From: an uncultured bacterium
GTDB taxonomy: Bacteria > Verrucomicrobiota > Kiritimatiellia > RFP12 > UBA1067
Assembly: GCA_902764415.1 (NCBI GenBank)
Contig: CACWVU010000027.1
Coordinates: 1 to 35,571 of the forward strand
DNA: 35,571 nt
Reading direction: 5' to 3'
Shown: positions 23,614 to 32,400 of the stretch, in pieces
Position numbering within the stretch: the stretch's first letter is position 1
Layout: each line of letters starts with the position of its first letter
Notes under the pieces: model-generated
What the model was told of the DNA's origin: nothing
The model's database searches: none
The model's input: the letters and a program-made list of their open reading frames with translations, nothing else
Program-made: the position numbers and the translations under genes

Positions 23614-25518
23614 TCAGCGCTGCTTCTGGTAGTAGTCCGGGGCGACGTCGGCCTTGCCGTTCGAGTAGCGGTAGACGCGCTGGACGGCGTAGCCGCCACC
23701 TGAGCCCTTGCCTGTCTTGATGGCGTGGCCCTGGCCGTTGACGATTGCGTTGATGCCGACAAGCGGCCCCTCTCCGTTCGCAATCTCGACGGTGCAGGCG
23801 TTCTCGACGACGACTCCGGGCGCATTGGGGACTTCGACCGCGTCGTCGAGGAAGACGCTGTTGCCGTCCGTGTTGATGAAGACGTCGTACACGCCAAGCC
23901 CGACCGCGTAGTGGCGCTTCACGCCGTCCGCGACCTTGTAGGCGGCATACCCCTTCTTCTTCCCGCCGTGCGACATCCACACGGCGTTGCCCGGCGGATC
24001 GTAGCACTTCTCGTTCTGGAGGAAAAAGATGCGCCCGTTCTCGCCGTTCCAGAGGACGTCGTACTCCTGGAAGTGCTCGACGAAAAGCCCGTAGCACGTC
24101 ACGCCGTCGCCGTTCACGACGAGCCCGTTTTTCGACGTGTTGGCCGTCCATCCCGTATGGTCGCCGTGGTCGGCGCGCCATATCCAGGTATGGTCTACGA
24201 CGACGTCGTTCGAATTGACCTCAAGGCAGACTTCCGTCTTGCCGGGCTTGCCGGTGCCGCCGACACGATAGACGAGATCGACGAGGAACGTGGGGTTCTT
24301 CGCATGGCGCAGCCTGGACTTCCCGCCGCCGACGACGACAAACCTCTTCGACGCGCGTTCCGCGTCGAATATGAGCCCGGCTATGACGAGTCCGTCAACA
24401 TCTGCGCATCTAAGCGCCGCGTCGCCGTTCTCGGGGACGATCGTCGGCTCGCCGATGCCAAGGACGACGGTGTTCGGCTTCGTCACCTTTATCGGTTCGT
24501 CGACATGATAGACGCCAGGCGTGAAGAGGACGTTCTTTCCGGCGGCGAGCGCCGCGTTTATCGTCTTCGCCGTGTCCTTGCCTTCCTTCGCCACATGGAA
24601 GTCGCGGGCGAGGTCGAGGGTTCTCCCCTCGCCCATCCCGCCGTTCGCCTTGCCCGCGCCCCAGCTCACGCCCTTCGCGCCGCGGAGAATCGCCGGCACA
24701 AACACCTTGAACGCGTCGCCGTCGACGAAGAGAAAAGGCTTTTCGCGGATGACGCCCGTCTCGCCGACGATGGTCGTGCAGCCGCCCGCGCGCCAATTCG
24801 AGGAAACTCCTTCCACGGCAGTCGGCGCGCATTGCGAAAGTCCCTTCCCGCCGTCCTTCGACGACGCGGCAAAGTCTCCGGCGCACCCCACTACCACCTG
24901 GTTCCAGTTGATGCCGTAGATTCCCGCGCCGAAGCTGTCGTTGCGGTAGAAGTACTGCTGCTGCGCGTAGGAGCCGGCGGGCTTCTCGAACACGCAGTCC
25001 GCAACAAAGCCGCCCGACGCCCAGCCGCAGAACCAGTCGAAGACGGCCTTGCGCTCCACATGGAGTCGCCGCGCGGGAGCGGCTTGCGAGACGGCCCACT
25101 GGAAGTTGAAGTACGGATCGGCGTTGTTGTCCGTGTCGACGATCGCGACGTTCTCGATCCCCACCCAGAAGTTGCACGTCGCGTTGTTCTTGTCGAGCGC
25201 GGCGGGAGTCTTGACGTTGCAGAGCTTCACCTCGTCCGGCGTGCGCCCAAGCCCAAGGATCTGCGTATAGTAGCCGACGTTGAGCGTCCCCGCCTTCACG
25301 TAGTCGCCGGGGAGGAAGAGGAACGCCTGGCGCTCCGGCCCGAACTGGCGCTTGTGCTGCCGCTTGAAAACGCCTTCGACGGCCTTGGCGACTTCCTTCA
25401 TGTCGTCGTCCGGCGAGAACACGCGCACGTTCGCGCCCAGATCTGACTTTGGCATGGCGGCTCCTGCCGCGAGTGCCATCGACGCAAGTGCTGCAAATGA
25501 CGTGACTGCTGTCCTCAT
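23614..25518 (-). CDS. secreted GH55-like right-handed beta-helix protein, probable beta-1,3-glucanase
   Basis: The 634-residue protein has a signal peptide (MRTAVTSFAALASMALAAGA) and then SDLGANVRVFSPDD, the typical start of a family found widely in actinobacteria and often misnamed adenylyl cyclase or coagulation factor 5/8 protein. Recognisable blocks include VGYYTQILGLGRTPDEV, WAVSQAAPARRLHV, GKNVLFTPGVYHVDEPIKV, VVLGIGEPTIVPENGDAA, TWIWRADHGDHTGWT and YGLFVEHFQEYDVLWNGENG. The repeats suggest two beta-helix halves as in GH55 laminarinases. The neighbour is a GH81 endo-beta-1,3-glucanase, so a laminarin-type glucan substrate is likely but inferred. The ATG follows TGAGGAGGCAAAC, in which the GH81 stop overlaps the ribosome site (gap 10 bases). 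Confidence 0.7.
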   Translation of the reverse strand: MRTAVTSFAALASMALAAGAAMPKSDLGANVRVFSPDDDMKEVAKAVEGVFKRQHKRQFGPERQAFLFLPGDYVKAGTLNVGYYTQILGLGRTPDEVKLCNVKTPAALDKNNATCNFWVGIENVAIVDTDNNADPYFNFQWAVSQAAPARRLHVERKAVFDWFCGWASGGFVADCVFEKPAGSYAQQQYFYRNDSFGAGIYGINWNQVVVGCAGDFAASSKDGGKGLSQCAPTAVEGVSSNWRAGGCTTIVGETGVIREKPFLFVDGDAFKVFVPAILRGAKGVSWGAGKANGGMGEGRTLDLARDFHVAKEGKDTAKTINAALAAGKNVLFTPGVYHVDEPIKVTKPNTVVLGIGEPTIVPENGDAALRCADVDGLVIAGLIFDAERASKRFVVVGGGKSRLRHAKNPTFLVDLVYRVGGTGKPGKTEVCLEVNSNDVVVDHTWIWRADHGDHTGWTANTSKNGLVVNGDGVTCYGLFVEHFQEYDVLWNGENGRIFFLQNEKCYDPPGNAVWMSHGGKKKGYAAYKVADGVKRHYAVGLGVYDVFINTDGNSVFLDDAVEVPNAPGVVVENACTVEIANGEGPLVGINAIVNGQGHAIKTGKGSGGGYAVQRVYRYSNGKADVAPDYYQKQR

Positions 25519-25528
25519 GTTTGCCTCC

Positions 25529-28500
25529 TCAACGGGTACGTTTGCCCTTCGGACTTGACTTCTCGGCCTTGGACGGCATCGCACCGCCGAACTGGTCCAG
25601 AGCCACGCGATTCGGGCCGGGCGAGAACCGGGTCGCGACAAGCGCCTCTTCAACAGGCAGCTTTTTCTCGACGGAAACTCCGCCGACGCTTGCGCGGACG
25701 ACTGCGAAGCCGTTTTTCGCCGGGGTGAACATGTTCTTCCGGAATGTCCCGTCGTCGCTCGACCACTCGGCCTCCACCGGACGGAACTTGTCGCCGCCAA
25801 GCCAGGCGCGCACGTTGAGCGCGCTCGCGACGCCCTCCTTCAGCACTGGCTTTTCCGAGCCGATCGCAAAGCCGAGCGGCGCGGACGGCTTCGCGTCCTT
25901 CGCCCTGCCGTAGACGCTGAAGGAGAACAGCGAGACGCCGTACTGCGTCGCCTTCTCGAGTCCGCGCAGGCGGACGAACCGAGCCTTCTCGCCGCCGAAG
26001 TCGATACGCTGCGGGCCCGCCGCGCCGGCGCGCTCTCCGCCGAGCGGATTCCACTTCGCGCCGTCACCCGAGCATTCGAGGACGTACTTCGACGCAAAGG
26101 CGTTCTCCCACTTGATCTCCGCGCCGTAGAGCTCCATCTCCTCGCCGAGGTCTATCGTGGCGGTCGGCTCGGGGTCCGAATGAGAAGAAGACCAACGCGT
26201 CGTGTCGTCGCCGTCGGTGATGTTCGCGCCGCGAAGCCCCTCGTTCTCCTCGCTGGTGACGACGACCTGCTTCCCCTGCGCAAGGTCCGGCATTGCCACG
26301 CCGCTGGGGATGATGGACTTGCCTTGTGCGGTCTTGAGGGTTTTGACTGGGTCAACATGATTCAAGGCATTGGGCGAAACCGTCAGGGCGCGCGGCTTGG
26401 CGACGACTTCGCCCACCGTCTTGCCCCCGTCCGCCGCAAAGAAGCGGACCTTGCGCGCCTCGCCGCCGCAGTTGTAGACCATCAGCGTACGCTTGCCGTC
26501 CTTGACGTAGGCCCGCGCACACGGATAGTCGGCGCGGACGGAGAAGTCGAGCTCGCCGAACGAAAGGTGGCTGTGCGTCGCCCAATACGTCATATGCGCG
26601 GTGTCGGCGTTCATCGCGGCGGACATCTTCCTCTCGCGCAGCTCGTCGAAGACCTTGGCGGCCTGCAGCGGATCGTGCCGCTGGAGGTAGGAGAGAAGGA
26701 CGTTGCCGAGGGACTCGTTGCCAACCGGCGGCGTCTCGTGTCCGTCGCGCGTCTTCCCCTTTTCGAACCATCCTCCGATTTCCTTCGACTTCCACATCGT
26801 CTCCCAGTCCCATTTCGCGAACTTGAGGTCCTCGCTCAGGTAGTCGAGCGCGGGCGTGTTGGGAAGCCACTGGATCGAATGCATCCAGACGGGATCGCCG
26901 GAGAACCAGGTCCACCAGCCGACGCCGTGGCAGGTGAGGTTGGAGTTGTAGGGGTGCTTGTACTTCGTGTAGTCGATGTTCTCCCTGTCGCGGTCGAACC
27001 AGTACTCCGCCGTGCCGCGCGCCTCGGAGACGTAGCCGAAGATCGCGGCGTCGCGCATCGCGTCGTCGCCGAGGGCAAGAGCGAGGAGGTACATTCCGCC
27101 CCAGCCCTGCATCGCCTCGGACGTCGACTCCTGTCCGTTGCCGTTTCCGTCGCCCAGTCCTCCGGCGAAGGAATGTCCAGCCCACGGATCGAACATGCGG
27201 AAGAACGGGAAGCGCTTCTCCGCCCGGTCCCAGTTGGCATAGTCCTGGGCGATGAGCCTCAGCATGGGGCCGAACTTCGCGGCGAAGTCCGCGTCGACCA
27301 TCGCAAGGAGCGCACCGGAGTAGGTGAAGTAGCCGTAGTGGAAATGGTGGTCGTTGAAGGTTTCGGAATCGTAGCTCGTCCCCTCGCCGACGAGTCCGCC
27401 CCATTTCGGAACATACGAGAAGAAGAGCCTTTCCTCGCACGGGTCCCACGTGAGCCAGTCCTCGAACTTCTCGCGGAGCCTGTCGTGCGCCTTCTGGAAC
27501 GTCTCGGCGTCGCCGATCTCGCGCGCGGCCATCATTGCGAACGCCATCTGGAGGAGTCCCTTGCCGCCCCAGTACGTGTCGCCGCCGAAACTGCCGCGCG
27601 CGGCATAGTCGGCAAGCAGCTCCCGGAAGAGCGACGCATTGTAGACGCCATTGCCCGTCGCCTGTTCCCCGTTCCTCGGCGCCGCCCAGTAGGGAAGCAT
27701 GCCGGGGAAGTCGTATACTATCGCAAGCGAGTTGCCCGCGGCGACGCGCTGCTTCCCGCGCGGCGTCTGCCAGACGAGTCCGTCAATGCACCTGAACTGC
27801 GGCTTGGTGCGCTTCAGGTGGTGCGGCTGGAAGCCCTGCAGCGCAACGGGGCTCTTCTTCTGCTCCCCGCTCCCCGTTCCCCGGATATCCTCCGTCTTGA
27901 CCGTCCAGATCGTGGCAAGCGCAGCGGACTTTTCGTCATACTTCCACTCGACCTTCGTGGAGCGGATGACGGCCGTCGCGTAAGGTGCGATCTTCTCCAG
28001 CGCCGCCTCGTTCGGCGCGAGTCCGATCGCCATCCAGGTCACGTCGCCCCGCTTCCCCTTCCAGACGCCGTAGGTCTCGTCGCCGACGGAAACGACAGCG
28101 CCGCCAAACGCCTTGCGACTGGAGACTTTCAGGTTTTCGCCGTTCTCGAGGGAGATCTTCAGTCCGACGCCCTTCGCCTCGATCCACGTAAAGGGAGATC
28201 CGTGGACAAGCGTCGTCTTGATCGTCTTCGCGCCGTCTCGAAGCTCCATCTCCACGTCCCAGTCGTGCCAGCCCGAGACAAGCGTCGCGTCGGGGCTAAA
28301 CGCACCTTCCGCGCGAACGACGAGGGCGGAGCGCTCCTTCATTTCGGTGCCGTTGTCGATCCAGTACGACGGATAGGCGACGCGTATGCCATTTGCGTCG
28401 ATGCGGACCTTCGCCGGATAGCTCCAGAGGTTGCCCGTCCACTGGTTCACGAGCGCATCCGTCCACCAGTCGTTCGTGGGGATCGGCTCTCCCTTTTTCA

Positions 28501-28720
28501 CGCGCTCGGCCATTTCGGGCGCAAGGTATACGAGGCGGTTCTGCATGATGCGGCTCTGGTCGCCGCCGCGCGCGATCTTTCCGTCCGCACCGAATGTGCG
28601 GGCGAGCCGCCAAGGCGCGTACGAGGCGTAGGACCCTTCGCCGCACCGAACCACCTCCTGCGCAAAGACGGCAAACGCCATCGTCGCGGCCACCGCGACG
28701 GCCAAGCACAATCTTTTCAT
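25529..28720 (-). CDS. secreted GH81 endo-beta-1,3-glucanase with C-terminal F5/8-type domain
   Basis: The 1063-residue enzyme has a signal peptide (cleavage near FAVFA-QEV). The GH81 module spans about residues 50-740: NDWWTDALV, the catalytic Asp457 in FNDHHFHYGYF, the AGHSFAGG turn at 514-521 and the glutamates Glu531 and Glu535 in NGNGQESTSEAMQGW, spaced as in characterised GH81 enzymes. A discoidin or CBM32-like domain follows (about 850-980, with ITDGDDTTRW and TIDLGEEMELYGAEI), then an Ig-like segment and a basic tail (SSPKGKRTR). It should cut internal beta-1,3-glucan bonds as in laminarin, callose, curdlan or fungal wall. The ATG has GGAGG seven bases upstream. It is the second gene of the four-gene operon. 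Confidence 0.92.
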   Translation of the reverse strand: MKRLCLAVAVAATMAFAVFAQEVVRCGEGSYASYAPWRLARTFGADGKIARGGDQSRIMQNRLVYLAPEMAERVKKGEPIPTNDWWTDALVNQWTGNLWSYPAKVRIDANGIRVAYPSYWIDNGTEMKERSALVVRAEGAFSPDATLVSGWHDWDVEMELRDGAKTIKTTLVHGSPFTWIEAKGVGLKISLENGENLKVSSRKAFGGAVVSVGDETYGVWKGKRGDVTWMAIGLAPNEAALEKIAPYATAVIRSTKVEWKYDEKSAALATIWTVKTEDIRGTGSGEQKKSPVALQGFQPHHLKRTKPQFRCIDGLVWQTPRGKQRVAAGNSLAIVYDFPGMLPYWAAPRNGEQATGNGVYNASLFRELLADYAARGSFGGDTYWGGKGLLQMAFAMMAAREIGDAETFQKAHDRLREKFEDWLTWDPCEERLFFSYVPKWGGLVGEGTSYDSETFNDHHFHYGYFTYSGALLAMVDADFAAKFGPMLRLIAQDYANWDRAEKRFPFFRMFDPWAGHSFAGGLGDGNGNGQESTSEAMQGWGGMYLLALALGDDAMRDAAIFGYVSEARGTAEYWFDRDRENIDYTKYKHPYNSNLTCHGVGWWTWFSGDPVWMHSIQWLPNTPALDYLSEDLKFAKWDWETMWKSKEIGGWFEKGKTRDGHETPPVGNESLGNVLLSYLQRHDPLQAAKVFDELRERKMSAAMNADTAHMTYWATHSHLSFGELDFSVRADYPCARAYVKDGKRTLMVYNCGGEARKVRFFAADGGKTVGEVVAKPRALTVSPNALNHVDPVKTLKTAQGKSIIPSGVAMPDLAQGKQVVVTSEENEGLRGANITDGDDTTRWSSSHSDPEPTATIDLGEEMELYGAEIKWENAFASKYVLECSGDGAKWNPLGGERAGAAGPQRIDFGGEKARFVRLRGLEKATQYGVSLFSFSVYGRAKDAKPSAPLGFAIGSEKPVLKEGVASALNVRAWLGGDKFRPVEAEWSSDDGTFRKNMFTPAKNGFAVVRASVGGVSVEKKLPVEEALVATRFSPGPNRVALDQFGGAMPSKAEKSSPKGKRTR

Positions 28721-28766
28721 GACAGCACCTCCGACCTGCTCTTCGCCACTGCGCTGGACTCAGCCG

Positions 28767-31370
28767 CTACCTGACAACGTATATGGAACCGGGCCCGCTG
28801 ACGACAAGCATCCCCTGGCCGGTCAAGCAGCCAAGCGTCTCAGCCGTAAACTTGCCCTTCTTCTTCTCGCCGTCGACGAAGAGCGACCAGACGGTCAACG
28901 TGTGTCCGGCGAGGTCGATCTTGACGTCATCATCGTCAGCAATCGTCAATGTCTCGATTCGCGTATTGTTCTCAAGCTTGACGCGAGCGCCCGGGCGAAT
29001 CTCCCAGTCAGTCAAGGAGCTGCTCTGCGGGAACGGTTCCCAATAGGTGAGAGTGAGGTTGTACGGCGTAGTCTCGTTCCCGGTTTCGCTGTTTTGGACC
29101 AGCGTGAAATTCGACGCGTACGTCGCCTGATCGACCTTCGCGCCGTTCAGGTGGATGCGCTCTTCATCGAAGAGCAGACCATACGCATTGTTCTTCCATT
29201 CCTCCGCCGCGTTGAATGTGTACGAACAAGCCGGATAGACGACGCCGTTCCCGCTCAGCGAAACGAAGTTCATGTAGGTGGAGCCGCCCCACGTTCCGCA
29301 GACCGCGCCGGCATCGCCGAGCTTGTTGTTGGAAATCTGGGACGAATAGACCTGCATCGTGCCGTTTCCGACAAGCGTTCCCGTCGACGTGATCGCGGCG
29401 TTGGAAACAACAGTGTTCGCAACTGCAATGTCGTTTATCGCATTGTTGTAGGCATCAAGGAAAAGCATGGAATCAGTGGTGTTCAGAGTGGCGGGCTCAT
29501 TCCCCTGCCATGCGCCGTTCATGTACACGTAGTCGAAATCGCTCGCGAAGAACAGGCCGGACTTGAACGCCTTCACCTCGTTGTCCTGGACGATCGCGAA
29601 AGCAAAGTTGTAGACATTGCCGGAGACGAGCGAGGTGACTGCCTTCGTCGCAACGCCTTCATTGACGATTACGGTTTCGCCCTTGGCGATTATGTTGGCT
29701 TCTGTAATCTCCGCCGTGTCGCACGCAACGATGACACTTGCCCCGTCTGCGATTGAGAAGATGGACGCAGTAAGAGTCGCGGAAGTCGCAGTCACATCGG
29801 AGAAAGCGACGGACGATATCTTGTTTTCGTCGACGACAGGATCGTAGGTTATCTTGACCGTCTTGCCGGAGACCTCGACGGAGAAGAACGCATCCCAGTC
29901 GGAATCCGCAATTGCCGCGCCGTCGAGCTTCAGATAGCCGGGCGTGACAAGGGCAGACTTTGCCGAATCGGCATCGGAGATGTTGATGGCGTTGTCGGTA
30001 AAGGTGAAGGACGAAGCCTTGCCGGACAGGAAGTTGACGAATGTCTTTGTCGAAGAACCAATGTATGTGCCGGGAGGATAGACGCCGAGCCACTGGTCGT
30101 TGCGCGTCGTGGTCAGCGAAGAGCCGTAGAGGGAGAAGACCTCGGGGTTGTCCAAGACGATTGTGTAAATTGAAACCGTGGTGTTGGAAAACGCCACGTC
30201 AGTGGAGACCTTGCAGTCACCGCTGAGCGTCAGCGTCGCGCCGTCGAAGTAGTCATTGTTTGTTATGGACAGCACGCCGGAATAGTTCGCGTTCCTGCCG
30301 AACCAGCGGATGTCTGTCCCGGCCGTCGGCGCCTTCGACGCCGGCGCCACTTTGTCCTTCGCCCAGTTCTCCGCCGTGCCGAGGCTGTTGTCCGCGCCAA
30401 TGTATTCATACACGTCCGTAAGCTCGCCATAGTCGCCGTAAGGCGCCATGACGCGCTTCGCCACGACCGCGGTCGCGGTGTATTGGCCGTTGTAGAGAAG
30501 GAACGCGCGGATGTAGTTGAAGCCTTCTTCAAGCGTCAGGGCCGCGTTTACGTTCGCCGACGCCAAGACAACATTGGTCGAGGTCGGCGCCGGCCAGCTG
30601 GCGAAGGTCTCGCCGTAGTCTTGCTCCCCCTGCACGAAATAGACCGTCGCGCTGTTGCCGGAATACTTCGTCGCCGTGACGGAAACCGTCACCTGCCCGT
30701 CGATGACGTCACCTGCCGTGAGCGCGCCAAGTTCCCAGCCGTCGACCGACTTCATGGAGAGCGTCGTCGTGCCATTGCCGTTGTCGACATAGGTGAAATG
30801 CTTGTTGAACGTCGCCTCGTCGATTACCTGGTCGTTGTAGCGGATGTATGGCGTGTTCGCGGGATTGGAGAAGAAATAGAAAGGATTTGCCGCGATGCTG
30901 GTCTGGTACGTAAACGTCGCCGCATGATTGTCGCCATCAACGAAATTGAGGTAGCTCCCCGTATTCTGCCAGAAACCGTTGAGGCCCGTTCCTTCATCAA
31001 TGATCGCCGCATCGGAAATCGTAAGCGTTGAGCCGGCGTACTGTGCGGCGACAAGAGTGCCTCTCACCGTGCCGCCGTAGATTGCCGGATGCTCGACGTT
31101 GTTGTTGCCGAACCAGATTTCGCCGCCGATTACCCATGACGCACCGTTCAACATGGTTAACGACAGCGGAATGCGGTAATTGCCGTCCACCGTCACGGCC
31201 GCGCCGTCGATCACGACATCATCCGTCTCTGCCGGTGCTCGGTTCAAGTCCCAGTTGCCGGCGGTTGCGTAGTCAGCTGTCCCCTCATCGCCAGTCCAAG
31301 TTATGGTGTCTGCGTTGAGGAGCGTAATTGCCGCGGTGAAAGTCGCGATCATCAGCAACGGTTTTTTCAT
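28767..31370 (-). CDS. large secreted beta-rich surface protein (function unknown)
   Basis: The 867-residue protein begins with a signal peptide (MKKPLLMIATFTAAITLLNA) and the motif ITWTGDEGTADYATAGNWDL, ending in D-V-V-I. That W-T-G ... N-W pattern is common in autotransporter-like and surface beta-helix or beta-sandwich proteins of this bacterial group. It is Thr, Ser, Asn and Val rich, with a fibronectin-like block near 540-620 (VAFSDVTATSATLTASI). The end, HTLTVWSLFVDGEKKKGKFT followed by LTGQGMLVVSGPGSIYVV, resembles a repeat seen in related extracellular proteins. No catalytic motif was found. Being first in the glucan operon, it may bind the polysaccharide at the surface; this is inference. 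Start ATG 31370 has AGAGG about nine bases upstream. Confidence 0.7.
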   Translation of the reverse strand: MKKPLLMIATFTAAITLLNADTITWTGDEGTADYATAGNWDLNRAPAETDDVVIDGAAVTVDGNYRIPLSLTMLNGASWVIGGEIWFGNNNVEHPAIYGGTVRGTLVAAQYAGSTLTISDAAIIDEGTGLNGFWQNTGSYLNFVDGDNHAATFTYQTSIAANPFYFFSNPANTPYIRYNDQVIDEATFNKHFTYVDNGNGTTTLSMKSVDGWELGALTAGDVIDGQVTVSVTATKYSGNSATVYFVQGEQDYGETFASWPAPTSTNVVLASANVNAALTLEEGFNYIRAFLLYNGQYTATAVVAKRVMAPYGDYGELTDVYEYIGADNSLGTAENWAKDKVAPASKAPTAGTDIRWFGRNANYSGVLSITNNDYFDGATLTLSGDCKVSTDVAFSNTTVSIYTIVLDNPEVFSLYGSSLTTTRNDQWLGVYPPGTYIGSSTKTFVNFLSGKASSFTFTDNAINISDADSAKSALVTPGYLKLDGAAIADSDWDAFFSVEVSGKTVKITYDPVVDENKISSVAFSDVTATSATLTASIFSIADGASVIVACDTAEITEANIIAKGETVIVNEGVATKAVTSLVSGNVYNFAFAIVQDNEVKAFKSGLFFASDFDYVYMNGAWQGNEPATLNTTDSMLFLDAYNNAINDIAVANTVVSNAAITSTGTLVGNGTMQVYSSQISNNKLGDAGAVCGTWGGSTYMNFVSLSGNGVVYPACSYTFNAAEEWKNNAYGLLFDEERIHLNGAKVDQATYASNFTLVQNSETGNETTPYNLTLTYWEPFPQSSSLTDWEIRPGARVKLENNTRIETLTIADDDDVKIDLAGHTLTVWSLFVDGEKKKGKFTAETLGCLTGQGMLVVSGPGSIYVVR

Positions 31371-31456
31371 GCTTGTTTCCTCTTTTATGTGTTGACGCCT
31401 ACATCATACCCCGCCGGACAGTAGCCAGTGCGACTCTCGTCACACAGTATAGACCG

Positions 31457-31472
31457 ACATGGATTTCCATGT
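31457..31472. promoter_or_regulatory. 16-bp palindrome just after the predicted transcription start of the glucan operon
   Basis: ACATGGA-TT-TCCATGT is a perfect palindrome with 7-bp arms, lying about +3 to +18 relative to the start expected from the -10 at 31482. It could be an operator or a 5'-end hairpin in the roughly 105-base leader. Confidence 0.5.
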
Positions 31473-31481
31473 TTGGCTAGT

Positions 31482-31490
31482 ATTATACCA
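31482..31490 (-). promoter_or_regulatory. extended -10 promoter for the glucan operon
   Basis: The minus strand reads TGGTATAAT followed by ACTAGCC. The first gene starts 111 bases later, so unlike most promoters in the window this one has a long leader. Confidence 0.65.
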
Positions 31491-31691
31491 AATTTCGATT
31501 GGGTTTGTAAAGTTGGGGGAAACTCCAGGACAGGGCGAAGGATGGAGGCTCGCGGAGGGAAAGGGATGAAAAGGATGGAAAGGACGAAAGGGATTGGGCA
31601 AGACGACGCGACGCGGCAAACTGCCGCGGGATCTGCCGCGCAATCCGCCGCGGGGGCTGCCGCGGCAGTTACCGACAACCTGCGCTTTGCG
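31491..31691. other. intergenic: purine-rich microrepeats and GC-rich inverted repeat
   Basis: Apart from the promoter at its edge, this stretch holds imperfect GGATGGAAAGG-type microrepeats (31563-31595) and a perfect 11-bp inverted repeat, AACTGCCGCGG (31619-31629) with CCGCGGCAGTT (31660-31670), just downstream of the four-helix gene. No gene is seen. The inverted repeat may end the upstream transcript, but no T-run follows. Confidence 0.5.
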
Positions 31692-32369
31692 CTACCACCC
31701 TTTCCGCCGTTTTATGCTCTGGGCCGAGCGACGAGCTGAGTCGATGATCTGCGCAAGACGCGCTTCAAGGTCGGCTGGGGTCGTGGAAAGGTCAAGCATT
31801 GAATAGACGGAGTTGTCCCACGACTCACCCCGCGCCTCGGTGCGGGCGGCGTGCATTCTTTCGCGGACGCCGCCGTGCGCCTTGAAGTCGCCCTCTTGCC
31901 ACTTGAGCATCTTGTCGAGCATATAGCGGCTTTGCTGTATGACGACGATCATCAGATTGCAGAGAGTCTCCGCCGGACGCGACTCGAAAATCGGCTTCCA
32001 ATCCTCCCACTCTGAGTGTTCCTTGGCGAATTCGCGCGCTGCAATCTTCTTCTCGCTGTCCATCGCCCATTCGGCGCCGCCGTGCGCCTTGAGGTAGTCG
32101 AGATAGTCTTCAAGCAGTTCGTCGAGCGTCGCTCGCGCTACATTCGTGAGCTTTATCTGCGTTTCAAGGCTCGTCCCGGCGGCCGCGCTTCCCTCGGCGA
32201 TGTTCTGCTTGCAGCTCCTCGCGGCCTGCGTCATCTGGTCGACGGTGCGGTCTCCGTACTGCGGCAGAAACCGCCTGCAGAAGACAACCGTTCCCTGGTA
32301 GATCACATCGCTCTTCTTGTATACGATGAGCTTCCTGTAGCCAGAATGAGGCAAGACAATCTTGGTCAT
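31692..32369 (-). CDS. four-helix-bundle suffix domain protein (23S rRNA IVS-protein-like)
   Basis: The 225-residue all-helical protein belongs to the four helix bundle proteins related to the S23 protein encoded in rRNA intervening sequences. The N-terminal half shows the family pattern: YRKLIVYKKSDVIYQGTV, then MTQAARSCKQNIAEGSAAAG, then TLDELLEDYLDYL. The C-terminal half has NLMIVVIQQSRYMLDKMLKW and an end rich in Arg/Lys. Function is unknown; relatives are common and scattered, sometimes near mobile or repeat DNA. The ATG at 32369 is preceded by a purine-rich repeat (GGATAGAAGCGATGGAAGGG) that can act as ribosome site. The gene lies 31 bases after the GT2-GtrA stop and may be read from the pth promoter. 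Confidence 0.8.
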   Translation of the reverse strand: MTKIVLPHSGYRKLIVYKKSDVIYQGTVVFCRRFLPQYGDRTVDQMTQAARSCKQNIAEGSAAAGTSLETQIKLTNVARATLDELLEDYLDYLKAHGGAEWAMDSEKKIAAREFAKEHSEWEDWKPIFESRPAETLCNLMIVVIQQSRYMLDKMLKWQEGDFKAHGGVRERMHAARTEARGESWDNSVYSMLDLSTTPADLEARLAQIIDSARRSAQSIKRRKGW

Positions 32370-32400
32370 ATCGCTTCCATCCCTTCCATCGCTTCTATCC

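Noticed and set aside
23614..25518. Adenylyl cyclase annotation for the beta-helix protein
   Set aside because: The resemblance is to a family carrying that name by annotation error. No class I-III cyclase motifs are present, while the signal peptide, beta-helix blocks and GH81 neighbour indicate an extracellular glucan-active protein.
26180..28774. An 864-codon open frame on the plus strand opposite the GH81 gene, and similar long frames at 10679-13276, 23725-25446 and 1413-2894
   Set aside because: They are antisense to genes with clear catalytic motifs, have low-complexity Arg/Ala/Val-rich translations and no ribosome sites. High GC with NNC/NNG codon bias leaves the opposite strand open by chance.
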